Part shown: one piece after another, positions 7,859 to 16,733 of the stretch
Position numbering within the stretch: position 1 is the stretch's first letter
Layout of the letters: each line of letters opens with the position of its first letter
Assembly (NCBI GenBank): GCA_964410065.1
Contig: CAYPFO010000026.1
Span: 1-40,622, forward strand
From: Serpens sp964410065
GTDB lineage: Bacteria; Pseudomonadota; Gammaproteobacteria; Pseudomonadales; Pseudomonadaceae
Direction: 5' to 3'
Length of the DNA: 40,622 nucleotides
The notes under the pieces: generated by a model
Database searches by the model: none
What the model saw: only the letters and a program-made list of their open reading frames with translations
Told to the model about the DNA's origin: nothing
Position numbers and translations under genes: made by a program

Positions 7859-9688
7859 TTACTCAATAAACAGTATCTCTGTTTTTGGTGAAATACCATT
7901 TTCATTAAAAGCTTCAACAGTAAAATAGTAACTCTGCCCTCTATTCAGTGATCTTACCTCATAACTATTATCATCATAAATCATAACAGTGTTGTTAAGC
8001 TTGTCCTTTTCAATTCCCCAGTAGAGAACATATCCCATTGCATTATTCACTGAATTCCACGACAGATCTGCATTTCTAGCATCACTCTGTCTCACAGCTT
8101 TAAAGTTATCAGGTGTTTCAGGAGTTTCGCCATTACCATTTCCAAATACCCTGAACTCACCAATTGTAAGGTATTTGTTTGGGAAATATATGTTAGAAAA
8201 TTTAATATATCGTGCCTGAATTGGTCTCTCCAGCTCTATATATGCATGAGGTTTATCCTTACTGTTTTCAGAAAAATCAACCGCAATATTCCATTTAACA
8301 CCATCTTCTGAGGTTTCAATAATAAACTGCTGTCTAAGAGTGTCAGGTTTACCAAAGATATTTGAATTAAAGTCCTGATAGTTAACCTGAAAAGCGTTGA
8401 TTGTCATAATTCTCTCAAGATCCATCTCAAACCAAAGAGAATCACTGTTGTTCTCAGCTACCCATATTGTGCGTATATTCTCATCATTAATCATCTCTAT
8501 TGAGTAGTCGGGTAACTCCTGTCCCAACATATATCCCTCTTCCTCTTCATCAGCCACATTTCGTTTTACACCGCTTATAACAGAATTGCTTTTCACCGGC
8601 TTATCCTTGGATAAAAGCATCCAGCCGGTGAATCGATGCTTGTGATCATCAACCATTACATCAGGCAGATAGTGAGGATAATCACCATAAGCAGTATTTA
8701 TAAACATCTGGCCGTTTTCCTCAAATCCTGCAGGGTACATACCTATTCTTCTTTCGAACTTATAATTTACAGAGATTGCCATAGTTGAAAAATGCCAGTA
8801 GTTATTATTATTGTCAACCACTACACTGCCGTGACCGGCACCTTTCAGAAATCCTCCCGGTTTATAAGCAACAGGATTATATGGTGCATAGGTAAAAGGA
8901 CCAAGAGGATTATCCGAGGTATAAACACCGTCTGCATATACATTCCATTGCGTACCCGGAGCGCCATACAATAGATAGTAAGTAGTTCCATGTTTTACCA
9001 TCCAAGGACCTTCAATAAAAGGTGCAATATCCGAATTATGATCTTGTCCAAATCGTTCCCACCCATGATTCTCAGGATCAAGATTAAAAAGATCCACTTG
9101 ATCCCCAATAGGGATATAGTAATTTTCAGGGTCCAACTCAACACCACGTATTGGCCAAAGGTTTGAAGACTCCTCATAAAGATAGACTCTCCCGTCTGTG
9201 TCAACAAACAGATCCGGGTCCTGAATCCCTCCCGGGGGATTTATAACAGCGTAGTTAGTTTTCCAATCTCCTAACTCTGGGTTATTTGTCTCTATTACAG
9301 GTCCATATCCCGAAGGATCGCCATAAGCAATTATCTTATCACCTATTACTGCTGCTGCCGGAGCATTAGATCCGCTGAAGTACCAGCTTTGCGGTCTTAT
9401 AAAACGCCACTCACCCATATCTTCCGATACCCAATAACCATGGGACCGTGTAACAAACATATAGTATTTGCCTTTGAAATTGATAACAGCAGGATCTGCA
9501 CCCGATCTGTATGAAACATCTCTGTCTGCACGATAATGAGACATATAGGTATAATCTATGTCGATAGGATTACAGTATGTTGTATTCCCTTTCACCTGAA
9601 GAGAACTTTCCTGAACCTGTTCTCTGTTGTTACAGGAATATGAGAGTATTAATCCTGCCAATAAAAAAAACAGACCTTTATTCTTCAT
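7859..9688 (-). CDS. GH43-family glycosidase lipoprotein with discoidin-like and fibronectin type III domains
   Basis: A secreted five-bladed beta-propeller glycosidase of the family that includes arabinofuranosidases, xylosidases and galactosidases. The signal peptide ends in LILSYSC, so Cys19 is a probable lipidation site. The three GH43 catalytic acids can be placed: D65 in SGADPAVI (base), D157 in QDPDLFV (pKa modulator) and E226 in FIEGPW (acid). The catalytic domain spans about 38-345. A discoidin/F5-8-like beta-sandwich follows at about 385-515 and an FN3 domain at about 522-609. It is the last gene of the PUL, 165 bases after the sulfatase, with tandem repeats and a palindrome in that gap, so it may be transcribed or translated under separate control. 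The sugar removed cannot be told from the sequence. The signal-peptide codons contain an eight-base T run. Confidence 0.85.
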   Translation of the reverse strand: MKNKGLFFLLAGLILSYSCNNREQVQESSLQVKGNTTYCNPIDIDYTYMSHYRADRDVSYRSGADPAVINFKGKYYMFVTRSHGYWVSEDMGEWRFIRPQSWYFSGSNAPAAAVIGDKIIAYGDPSGYGPVIETNNPELGDWKTNYAVINPPGGIQDPDLFVDTDGRVYLYEESSNLWPIRGVELDPENYYIPIGDQVDLFNLDPENHGWERFGQDHNSDIAPFIEGPWMVKHGTTYYLLYGAPGTQWNVYADGVYTSDNPLGPFTYAPYNPVAYKPGGFLKGAGHGSVVVDNNNNYWHFSTMAISVNYKFERRIGMYPAGFEENGQMFINTAYGDYPHYLPDVMVDDHKHRFTGWMLLSKDKPVKSNSVISGVKRNVADEEEEGYMLGQELPDYSIEMINDENIRTIWVAENNSDSLWFEMDLERIMTINAFQVNYQDFNSNIFGKPDTLRQQFIIETSEDGVKWNIAVDFSENSKDKPHAYIELERPIQARYIKFSNIYFPNKYLTIGEFRVFGNGNGETPETPDNFKAVRQSDARNADLSWNSVNNAMGYVLYWGIEKDKLNNTVMIYDDNSYEVRSLNRGQSYYFTVEAFNENGISPKTEILFIE

Positions 9689-9729
9689 TTCATACTTTTT
9701 TTTAAATTTTCATTTTGACATGCTTAACT

Positions 9730-9773
9730 CTTACCAAATTCTTATCATCTTTTTACCTTCTTCTTACCATCTT
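9730..9773. repeat. Four imperfect 11-bp tandem repeats in front of the GH43 gene
   Basis: On the plus strand four units of exactly 11 bases follow each other: CTTACCAAATT, CTTATCATCTT, TTTACCTTCTT and CTTACCATCTT. Reading toward the GH43 gene the consensus is AAGATGGTAAG. The array lies 41 to 85 bases upstream of the GH43 ATG at 9688, so it is probably in the 5-prime leader or promoter region. The period matches one turn of B-DNA. It does not continue in register on either side. Confidence 0.75.
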
Positions 9774-9803
9774 CTTTTATATAAAAGCAAGATAACAATC
9801 TTG
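9774..9803 (-). terminator. Palindrome plus short hairpin after the sulfatase gene, possible weak terminator
   Basis: Downstream of the sulfatase, on its transcript, comes the stem CAAGAT / ATCTTG (9788-9793 with 9798-9803, loop of four bases) and then CTTTTATATAAAAG, a perfect 14-base palindrome at 9774-9787. The hairpin is short and followed only by CTTTTAT, so termination would be weak. The same bases could instead form an operator for the GH43 gene. Confidence 0.3.
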
Positions 9804-9853
9804 TATGTCTTAAATGATATTTATGTTACTGTCCGGTTTGTATTTACTATCAA

Positions 9854-11392
9854 TTATATACCCGGAACTTCATATAATTTTTGAAGTCTGGATAGTTCTT
9901 TTTTTAACTCTTCCGTAATATTCTCTTTACCTTCTTCTCCAAATATATTTTTCATTTCTGTTGGATCATTTTCCAGGTCAAATAACTCCCAGATATCTTC
10001 ATCATAGAAATAAATAAGTTTATATCTATCGGTTTTAACTCCATAGTGAGCTCTTACACTATGGATACCTGGATATTCATAATAGTGGTAATACAAAGAT
10101 TGTCGCCAATCTTCAGGAGTAGATCCACTAACAACCATTTCCCTGAATGATTCACCCTGCATATCTTCGGGAATCTTTATACCACAGAAATCGAGGAAGG
10201 TAGGTGCAAAGTCAATATTCTGAGTTAGCCCATGCACTTGTGTTCCTGGTTTTATTTCTCCTTTAAATTGCATAACCATCGGCATCTGAAAAGACTCTTC
10301 ATACATAAACCTTTTATCAAACCAACCATGTTCGCCAGTATAAAATCCCTGATCCGAGGTGTAAATAACAATAGTGTTTTCATCTAATCCACTTTGTTCC
10401 AGAAAATCAAGGATCTGACCCACACTCTCATCAACTGACTTAATAGTGGCAAGATAATCCTGCAAATATCTTTGCAACTTCCACAATGCAATCTCTTTCT
10501 CAGTTAGATCTGTATTATAATAATCATTATTCCTTGATCTGTATGCCTCAAAAAAACGTTTTTTTTCATAAGGAGTAAGTGTGTTGATAAAAGCATCCGG
10601 CCAGGGATCAAAAAGCAAAGTGTCGCTATCAATACCAGTCACCATTTTCAAGTCATGCCCTTCATACATGTCTCTGTAGATATTCATCTCCTGATTTTTA
10701 GCTGCAAAACGACCCTCATATTCATCAAAATAATTTTCAGGTACAGGAAATTCAGTCTCTTCATAGAGATTATAGTGTCTCTCGGCGGGCACCCAATTTC
10801 GGTGCGGAGCTTTATGATGCATCATTAGGAAAAATGGCCTGTCCCGATCACGTGTTTGTAGCCATTGCTTGGTGAAGGTAGTTATAAGATCAGTTACATA
10901 TCCAAAATACTGAACAGTATCATTATCAGTTATAAAATCAGGGTTATTATAATCTCCCTGTCCATCGAGAATCATCCAATGGTCGAAACCTGTAGGTTCC
11001 GATATTAAATGCCACTTTCCAATAATTGCAGTTTCATAACCGTTCTCTTGTAATATCTTAGGTAATGTTTGTTGCGATCCGTCGAATTCTTTATTCCAGT
11101 TTGCCAAGTACCCATTCTTATGACTATGTTTGCCGGTTAGTATGCTTGCTCTGCTGGGACCTGAAAGGGAGTTGGCGCAATAGTTATTCCAAAACTGAGC
11201 ACCATTTTTAGCTATTCTGTCGATATTTGGAGTTGGTGCAAGTTTAGAAAGTGGGTGACCATAAGCACTAATTGCCTGAGATGCATGATCATCGCTCATT
11301 ATAAAGATAATATTAGGGCGCTGTACTGCCTGTTGTGCGAAAATGGGTGCTGCTGTTAATGTTAAAGCACCGATAAATAGATTTTTTTTCAT
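9854..11392 (-). CDS. Exported S1-family sulfatase, serine type (S1_11-like)
   Basis: A formylglycine-dependent arylsulfatase-family enzyme that would remove sulfate esters from a glycan in the periplasm. A signal peptide (cleavage near AQ, residues 19-20) precedes the core. Metal-binding DD is at 34-35, and the active-site signature S-G-P-S-R is at 77-81. The residue to be modified is serine rather than cysteine, so maturation would need an anaerobic-type radical SAM enzyme (anSME); none is encoded in this window. The later TSDQG...GEHGW segment supplies further metal ligands. The overall pattern recalls S1_11 N-acetylglucosamine-6-sulfatases, but I hold that subfamily call loosely. Length 512 is normal. 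It lies 47 bases after the GH3 gene in the PUL. A 16-base A/T palindrome occurs inside the gene at 10550-10565. Confidence 0.88.
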   Translation of the reverse strand: MKKNLFIGALTLTAAPIFAQQAVQRPNIIFIMSDDHASQAISAYGHPLSKLAPTPNIDRIAKNGAQFWNNYCANSLSGPSRASILTGKHSHKNGYLANWNKEFDGSQQTLPKILQENGYETAIIGKWHLISEPTGFDHWMILDGQGDYNNPDFITDNDTVQYFGYVTDLITTFTKQWLQTRDRDRPFFLMMHHKAPHRNWVPAERHYNLYEETEFPVPENYFDEYEGRFAAKNQEMNIYRDMYEGHDLKMVTGIDSDTLLFDPWPDAFINTLTPYEKKRFFEAYRSRNNDYYNTDLTEKEIALWKLQRYLQDYLATIKSVDESVGQILDFLEQSGLDENTIVIYTSDQGFYTGEHGWFDKRFMYEESFQMPMVMQFKGEIKPGTQVHGLTQNIDFAPTFLDFCGIKIPEDMQGESFREMVVSGSTPEDWRQSLYYHYYEYPGIHSVRAHYGVKTDRYKLIYFYDEDIWELFDLENDPTEMKNIFGEEGKENITEELKKELSRLQKLYEVPGI

Positions 11393-11439
11393 GTGTCTTC
11401 AGATTGAAGTTGATATTAAAATTGAAAAAGATTTATTTT

Positions 11440-13716
11440 CTATTCGACAGAGAACTCTGCCTCATTTGAAATATCCATTGAATTCTGAGATACCCAAAGT
11501 TTGAATTTACCCGGCTCTGTTCTCTTTTTCATATCGATGCCATAGAAAGCAAGATCTTCCGATGTGAGAATAAAACTGATCTCTTTAGTTTCACCTGCAT
11601 TCAGTGCAACTTTTTTGAACCCCTTCAGCTCTTTTATGGGGCGGGTGGTACTCCCCACCAGGTCACGTATATAAAGTTGTGCAACCAATTCTCCGTTTCT
11701 GTTTCCAGTGTTACGAATCATAGCTGTAACTTCAATACTGTCATTTGTGGCCTGCATGCTTGATTTGTTGAGTTTAACATCACCTATTTCAAAAGTTGTG
11801 TAGCTTAAACCATATCCAAACGGGTAGAGTGGGGTGATGGAGGAGTCGATATAACTTGATCTGTAATCTACTTTCTCATCTGATAGGTCAACGGGGCGAC
11901 CGGTATTCTTTTGATTATAATAGATCGGGATCTGACCCACATTTCTTGGGAACGACATGACAAGTCGCCCCGAAGGATTATAATCACCTGCAATAACATC
12001 TGCAATTCCATGACCAGCCTGTGTGCCGGGGAACCATGCCTGCAGGATAGCATCCATATTTTCGTTTTCGAAAGATAGGTCTAACGGGCGTCCGCTCAAT
12101 ATTATAATAACGATTGGTCTCCCTGTTTCTTTTAATGCTCTAAGCAATTCACGCTGAGGTTCAGGCAGACGAATATCGGTTCGTACTGCTGCTTCACCCG
12201 ACCAATGAAAACTTTCTCCAACAGCAGCAATTATTATATCTGCCTTATTTGCAGTTGCGACTGCCTCATCAATTTTTGAAGGAGTAGTTTCAGTAATTGA
12301 GCTGCCTTCGGAATAGATAAAATTTACAGATGAGTTTTTATATTTTTCGTTCAATCCATTGAATATAGATAAACTCTGGTTACGATCACCCAGACCGGCC
12401 CACTCTCCGTTGAGGTTTATGGAATCTTTTATCATGGGACCTATCAATGCAATTGTCTTACCACTCTCTTTGAGGATTGGCAGCAGATCATTGTCATTCT
12501 TTAATAGTACAACAGAAGATGCAACAGCCCTACGTGCTGTCGCCATAAATTCAGGAGTCATAGTATTCTGTTTCGCTCTTTCTTCATTCAAATATCTGTA
12601 TGGATCATCAAAAAGACCAAGAAGAAACTTCATCTCAATAATTCGTCGTGCTGCATTATCAATATCTTCTATTCTAACATTGCCATCTTCTACAGATTGA
12701 GATAAGTATTTAATAAAAGTAGCACCCGTCATATCCATATCAACACCTGCATTTAAAGCGAGCTCTGCGGCATGTTTTTCATCATTTGCAACACCATGGG
12801 GTACCAATTCATTGATACTGGTATAGTCGGTTACAACAAACCCCCTGAAACCCCATTCATCCCTAAGCAGATCGGTAAGCAGCCATCTGTCAGCAGTTGC
12901 CGGAACTCCATTTATTTCATTGAATGAGGTCATAATTGTAGCTACTCCTGCTTTTACAGCTGCCTGATACGTGGGCAGGTATACATTTCTCAAGGTATGT
13001 TCTGATAATTCAGCAGTATTATAATCTCTGCCAGCTTCTGCTGCACCATAAGCTGCCATATGTTTGGCGGTTGCCAAAATAGTATTTAGATCACCAATTC
13101 TGCTTCCATCATCACTTCCCTGAAATCCTGCCACTCTCGCTTTTGCAATCTTACTCCCTAAGTAGGGGTCTTCACCTGCTCCTTCCATCACCCTTCCCCA
13201 ACGAGCATCTCTGCTTATGTCTACCATAGGAGCAAAGGTCCAGTTGATCCCATCAGATGATGCTTCTATGGCAGCAATTTCGGCACTTCTCCTTATCAGC
13301 TCCAGGTCCCATGAACAAGCTTCGGCAAGAGGCATCGGGAATATAGTTTTATAACCATGTATAACATCCTGACCAAAAAGAATAGGAATACCCAGACGCG
13401 TAGAATCAACCGCATACTTCTGAAATGATCTGATTCCCTCAACAGATGTGGCATTGAAAATACTTCCAATCAGCCCCTTTTCGAGATAAGGTTTAAAATC
13501 ATCCGACATTACAGGTCCGGTTATCGACCAGTTGGCAGAGAACTGTGTCATCTGACCTATTTTCTCCTCTAAAGTCATTAATTGCAAAAGTGAATCTACT
13601 CTGGCTTCTATAACAGGGTTGTTGCTATAACTAACCCATCGTGATGCTGTATTATCATCACTTCTCACAACACTTGCCAGTGTTAATGCAGCTATTATAA
13701 ATATGAATATTCTCAT
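11440..13716 (-). CDS. GH3 beta-glucosidase, BglX-like, periplasmic
   Basis: A retaining glycoside hydrolase expected to release glucose from beta-glucosides, here probably sophoro-oligosaccharides. I start it at the ATG at 13716, giving a clean signal peptide; a TTG nine bases earlier is in frame but less likely. Counting from that ATG, the TIM-barrel domain holds the KH motif at 218-219 and the nucleophile D297 in GFVVTDY. The second domain carries the likely acid/base E508 in HWSGEA. An FN3-like domain closes the protein (about 650-755). Length about 758 fits BglX-type GH3 enzymes. It has no lipobox, so it should be soluble periplasmic. It lies between GH144-A and the sulfatase. A GH3 enzyme acting on beta-1,2-gluco-oligosaccharides (BT_3567 of Bacteroides thetaiotaomicron) has been described, which fits this context. 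Confidence 0.92.
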   Translation of the reverse strand: MRIFIFIIAALTLASVVRSDDNTASRWVSYSNNPVIEARVDSLLQLMTLEEKIGQMTQFSANWSITGPVMSDDFKPYLEKGLIGSIFNATSVEGIRSFQKYAVDSTRLGIPILFGQDVIHGYKTIFPMPLAEACSWDLELIRRSAEIAAIEASSDGINWTFAPMVDISRDARWGRVMEGAGEDPYLGSKIAKARVAGFQGSDDGSRIGDLNTILATAKHMAAYGAAEAGRDYNTAELSEHTLRNVYLPTYQAAVKAGVATIMTSFNEINGVPATADRWLLTDLLRDEWGFRGFVVTDYTSINELVPHGVANDEKHAAELALNAGVDMDMTGATFIKYLSQSVEDGNVRIEDIDNAARRIIEMKFLLGLFDDPYRYLNEERAKQNTMTPEFMATARRAVASSVVLLKNDNDLLPILKESGKTIALIGPMIKDSINLNGEWAGLGDRNQSLSIFNGLNEKYKNSSVNFIYSEGSSITETTPSKIDEAVATANKADIIIAAVGESFHWSGEAAVRTDIRLPEPQRELLRALKETGRPIVIIILSGRPLDLSFENENMDAILQAWFPGTQAGHGIADVIAGDYNPSGRLVMSFPRNVGQIPIYYNQKNTGRPVDLSDEKVDYRSSYIDSSITPLYPFGYGLSYTTFEIGDVKLNKSSMQATNDSIEVTAMIRNTGNRNGELVAQLYIRDLVGSTTRPIKELKGFKKVALNAGETKEISFILTSEDLAFYGIDMKKRTEPGKFKLWVSQNSMDISNEAEFSVE

Positions 13717-13784
13717 TGTTTTCAAGATTTAGTGTTAATTAATTTACAATTAAATAAATAATAGAATATTTCAGTTATGCATAT

Positions 13785-15161
13785 TCATGGAGTATATGTG
13801 AATCCCAGTTTCTTAATTCCCTCCTGAATCTCGGGTGCGTTCATAAAAAGTTTCCAAAGTAATCCTGTTCTATAATTCTCAATCATTGGAGCAATAGTAA
13901 GTTGATCAATTGCCAGATAATGTTGAGGAAACCAGTCGTGCTGCAAACTAAATGCATCGTAAAAACCATACTTACCCCATATAGAGTCTCCAATCTCATA
14001 ATAGAAGTGTTTCAATGCTCTCATAGATTCCTCAGGTGTGTATGGAAAGCTGGATAGGGCTGCAGTTGGAGTGATAACACCTTTATCATTTATAAATGGC
14101 ATATGTGCAGTGTATCCGTCAACTGTATAGCTTGCTGTGAGCCCCCAGCAATTTTCGCCATAACCATCGTAGTTATTTGGGTTTTGAACACAATACAGAT
14201 AGTTAATCATAGCTTGATTTCTGTTGAGTAGCCAGTAGTCGGCATACTTATCCCTCAAGCCCTTGGGACTTAGCCCTATATATGAATAGTGAGCCCAAAA
14301 CAGAGGACCACCATAATCTTCAGCACCATTATGTTTCAGGATCAATGGATATCCGTAGGCTTCATTTTCGCTCTTAATTGCACCACCTCTTGCCCATCCA
14401 TTATGATATGCAGATGACGGAATGGGATGAGTGGGGGATGAAGCTGCAAGAATATAGGTGATCAAGCACTCATTGTAACCTTCAAGAGGAAAATTCATCT
14501 CCCAGTTATAATCAGGACTCCAATGCCAGTAAAGCACATCTTTACCGTTAAGATACCAGTCCCACTCCATTTCACGCCAGAGCCTGTCGATCTTTTCAGC
14601 AAGTAACTTTTCATTCTCATTGCCATCTTTAAAATACTCACGAGCAATTAATAGACCCTGCATCAGGAAAGCACTCTCCACCAGATCGCCGCCATTATCT
14701 TTCTGACTAAATGGTTTTGTTTTGCCTGTAGGACCGGTTATCCAGTGCGACCAGACACCATGGTATCTGTCGGCATTTGCCAGGTAATCTGATATCTTAT
14801 GCAGTCTGCCAACTCCTTCTTCACGTGGAATGAAACCTCGCTCTATCCCAACAATCAATCCTGCAATACCAAAACCACTTCCGCCAGTGGTTATTACATC
14901 AGCGTCGTCCTGTGGATAGATTCCATCCATGTGAATTCTTTCGGGGGCCAGACCAGATATTTGTTCTGCCCCTTCCCACATATAGTTTATATGGGTTTTT
15001 TGTATAAAATCTAAAAACTCATCGTCTGTAGTAAAGGAGAGGGGGCGACTTTCTTCAACTTTTATATTATTATCTCTTCTTTGATTGCTGTAGCAGGAAA
15101 TAAGTATGATGCAACTTGCAATTACAGTAAAAAACTTAGTTATATACAATCTGTTTATCAT
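13785..15161 (-). CDS. GH144-family beta-1,2-glucan-active lipoprotein (GH144-A)
   Basis: A glycoamylase-domain protein (PF10091 type), the family classified as GH144, whose characterised members are endo-beta-1,2-glucanases and a sophorose-releasing exo-enzyme. The signal peptide ends ILISC with Cys23 as the lipidation site, followed by YSNQRRDNN, which is not acidic. The (alpha/alpha)6-barrel domain covers about 45-455. Family-type segments include VITTGGSGFGI, YHGVWSHWI, DNGGDLVES, DVLYWHWSPDY, NECLITYILAASSP, YGGPLFWAHYS, ENCWGLTAS and NDKGVITPTAA. It is about half identical by eye to the second copy at 16734. The oxidoreductase gene ends 10 bases upstream, so the two are probably co-translated. 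Older databases would label it glucoamylase, but I see no starch-binding features. Whether it acts as endo- or exo-enzyme is not visible. Confidence 0.86.
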   Translation of the reverse strand: MINRLYITKFFTVIASCIILISCYSNQRRDNNIKVEESRPLSFTTDDEFLDFIQKTHINYMWEGAEQISGLAPERIHMDGIYPQDDADVITTGGSGFGIAGLIVGIERGFIPREEGVGRLHKISDYLANADRYHGVWSHWITGPTGKTKPFSQKDNGGDLVESAFLMQGLLIAREYFKDGNENEKLLAEKIDRLWREMEWDWYLNGKDVLYWHWSPDYNWEMNFPLEGYNECLITYILAASSPTHPIPSSAYHNGWARGGAIKSENEAYGYPLILKHNGAEDYGGPLFWAHYSYIGLSPKGLRDKYADYWLLNRNQAMINYLYCVQNPNNYDGYGENCWGLTASYTVDGYTAHMPFINDKGVITPTAALSSFPYTPEESMRALKHFYYEIGDSIWGKYGFYDAFSLQHDWFPQHYLAIDQLTIAPMIENYRTGLLWKLFMNAPEIQEGIKKLGFTYTP

Positions 15162-15171
15162 ATTTAAAATA

Positions 15172-16665
15172 TTATTTTGGAAGATTGGGCAAACTCCATC
15201 CCTCTCTATAAGTATGTTTGATATATTCTTTTGACTCTTCTAATGCGTTTAGTCTGACGCTCTTATTGTTGAAATGAGGGTGCCCGTCTATTACACTAAA
15301 AGAGCTTTCTGAAGTTATAACTAATTCATCAGTGGGTGTTATATTTGTAAACTCCATACTTTCTCCATCCCACTGCAGTACTTTCTTCAAACTTTGTAAT
15401 CTTATGGCCAATACCCCAAGAAGAACCATTTCATTAAATGGACCCGAATATGAAAAGTCGGAAGATGTCTTTACCCTGTTCTCCGGTGACTCCTTACATG
15501 CACGAATCCAGTCCTGCTCATGATAACCATCAAAGTATCCCGTTGCACCCGGTATTCGTCTTAATTGTTGAGGAACATCAGGAACTCTTCCGGAAAGCAG
15601 CCGAGGATTAAACCCACCACAATCACACAAGAGAGAGTCTTTAGATCCAATAAAAAGACAACCACCCAATCCATCATGCATAAGATCTGCACCATCTTCC
15701 AGCAGATCAGGTCTGTCTGGCAGCAAACCTCCGTCATACCAATATACTGTCACCTCTGGCATGGCAACCTTTGGTAGACCTTTCCTCGCTGGAAAATGGA
15801 AATTAACTTTTTCCGATTGTGGAGGTGATTCTGTATTGATAGGAGATGAGCTGCCCTGGATTCTGTCAGGATAACCCAAATTAAGTGCTTTGTAAACAGG
15901 ATCGAGTACATGGCAAGCCATATCGCCAAATGCACCTGTACCAAAATCCCACCATCCTCTCCAGTTCCAGGGAGTATAGATTTCATGATAAGGACGATAA
16001 GCAGCAGGACCAATAAAGAGATCCCAATCAAGAGTCTCAGGTACCTTCATGCTCTCTTTTGGTCGCTGTAATCCCTGTGGCCAGATAGGACGATCGGTCC
16101 ATGCGTGTACCTCTCTCACTTCACCTATCTCGCCATTCCAAATCCATTCACAAAGCTGCCTGACACCATCACCAGAGTTGCCCTGATTACCCATTTGAGT
16201 AGCCACATTATACCTGTCTGCTAATTGAGTAAGAAGTCTGCTTTCATAGATAGAGTGGGTTAAAGGCTTTTGACAATAGACATGTATACCCATTGTGATA
16301 GCAGTTGCAGCAATTATAGCATGAGTATGATCGGGCGTTGAGATCATTACCCCATCAATATCTTTACCCATTTCATCAAACATTCGTCTCCAGTCTTTAA
16401 ACCGCTTTGCTTTAGGAAACTCCTGAAAACAATTATTAGCATACTTCCAGTCCACATCACACAAACCAATAATGTTTTCGGTATTCATGCCAACAAGGTT
16501 TGGATGACCCTTGCCCCCAATCCCAACACCTGCTATGTTAAGCTTGTCACTGGGAGGTATAAACTGTGTACTGCGTTTTAATCCACTGATCAGATGAGAT
16601 GGAAGAATTGTCAATCCTGTAGCAGTAAGAGTAATGTTCTTTATAAAATCCCTGCGGGTTTCCAT
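15172..16665 (-). CDS. Exported Gfo/Idh/MocA-family NAD(P)-dependent oxidoreductase
   Basis: A sugar oxidoreductase-family protein with a Tat-type N-terminus: TRRDFIKN at residues 3-10, followed by a hydrophobic stretch. The Rossmann domain begins near residue 42 with IAGVGIGGKG, a glycine-rich dinucleotide motif. The family lysine is present as K133 in YCQKPLTH, where the usual glutamate of EKP is replaced by glutamine. The C-terminal substrate domain runs from about 160 to 440. The length of 497 residues is larger than cytoplasmic members and typical of the exported Bacteroidota group. It sits between the two GH144 genes. Possible roles are oxidation or redox epimerisation of a sugar in the periplasm, such as 3-keto-sugar chemistry or a GH109-like NAD-dependent glycosidase. 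Sequence alone does not choose between them. Confidence 0.85.
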   Translation of the reverse strand: METRRDFIKNITLTATGLTILPSHLISGLKRSTQFIPPSDKLNIAGVGIGGKGHPNLVGMNTENIIGLCDVDWKYANNCFQEFPKAKRFKDWRRMFDEMGKDIDGVMISTPDHTHAIIAATAITMGIHVYCQKPLTHSIYESRLLTQLADRYNVATQMGNQGNSGDGVRQLCEWIWNGEIGEVREVHAWTDRPIWPQGLQRPKESMKVPETLDWDLFIGPAAYRPYHEIYTPWNWRGWWDFGTGAFGDMACHVLDPVYKALNLGYPDRIQGSSSPINTESPPQSEKVNFHFPARKGLPKVAMPEVTVYWYDGGLLPDRPDLLEDGADLMHDGLGGCLFIGSKDSLLCDCGGFNPRLLSGRVPDVPQQLRRIPGATGYFDGYHEQDWIRACKESPENRVKTSSDFSYSGPFNEMVLLGVLAIRLQSLKKVLQWDGESMEFTNITPTDELVITSESSFSVIDGHPHFNNKSVRLNALEESKEYIKHTYREGWSLPNLPK

Positions 16666-16733
16666 TGTTATTAAATTTTTAATAATTCATAGTAGAATAC
16701 TTAATCGTAATAAGTTTAAAGAGTATCTGTTTC

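Noticed and set aside
13717..13725. In-frame TTG start for the GH3 gene
   Set aside because: It adds only three residues before a normal ATG that already gives a complete signal peptide.
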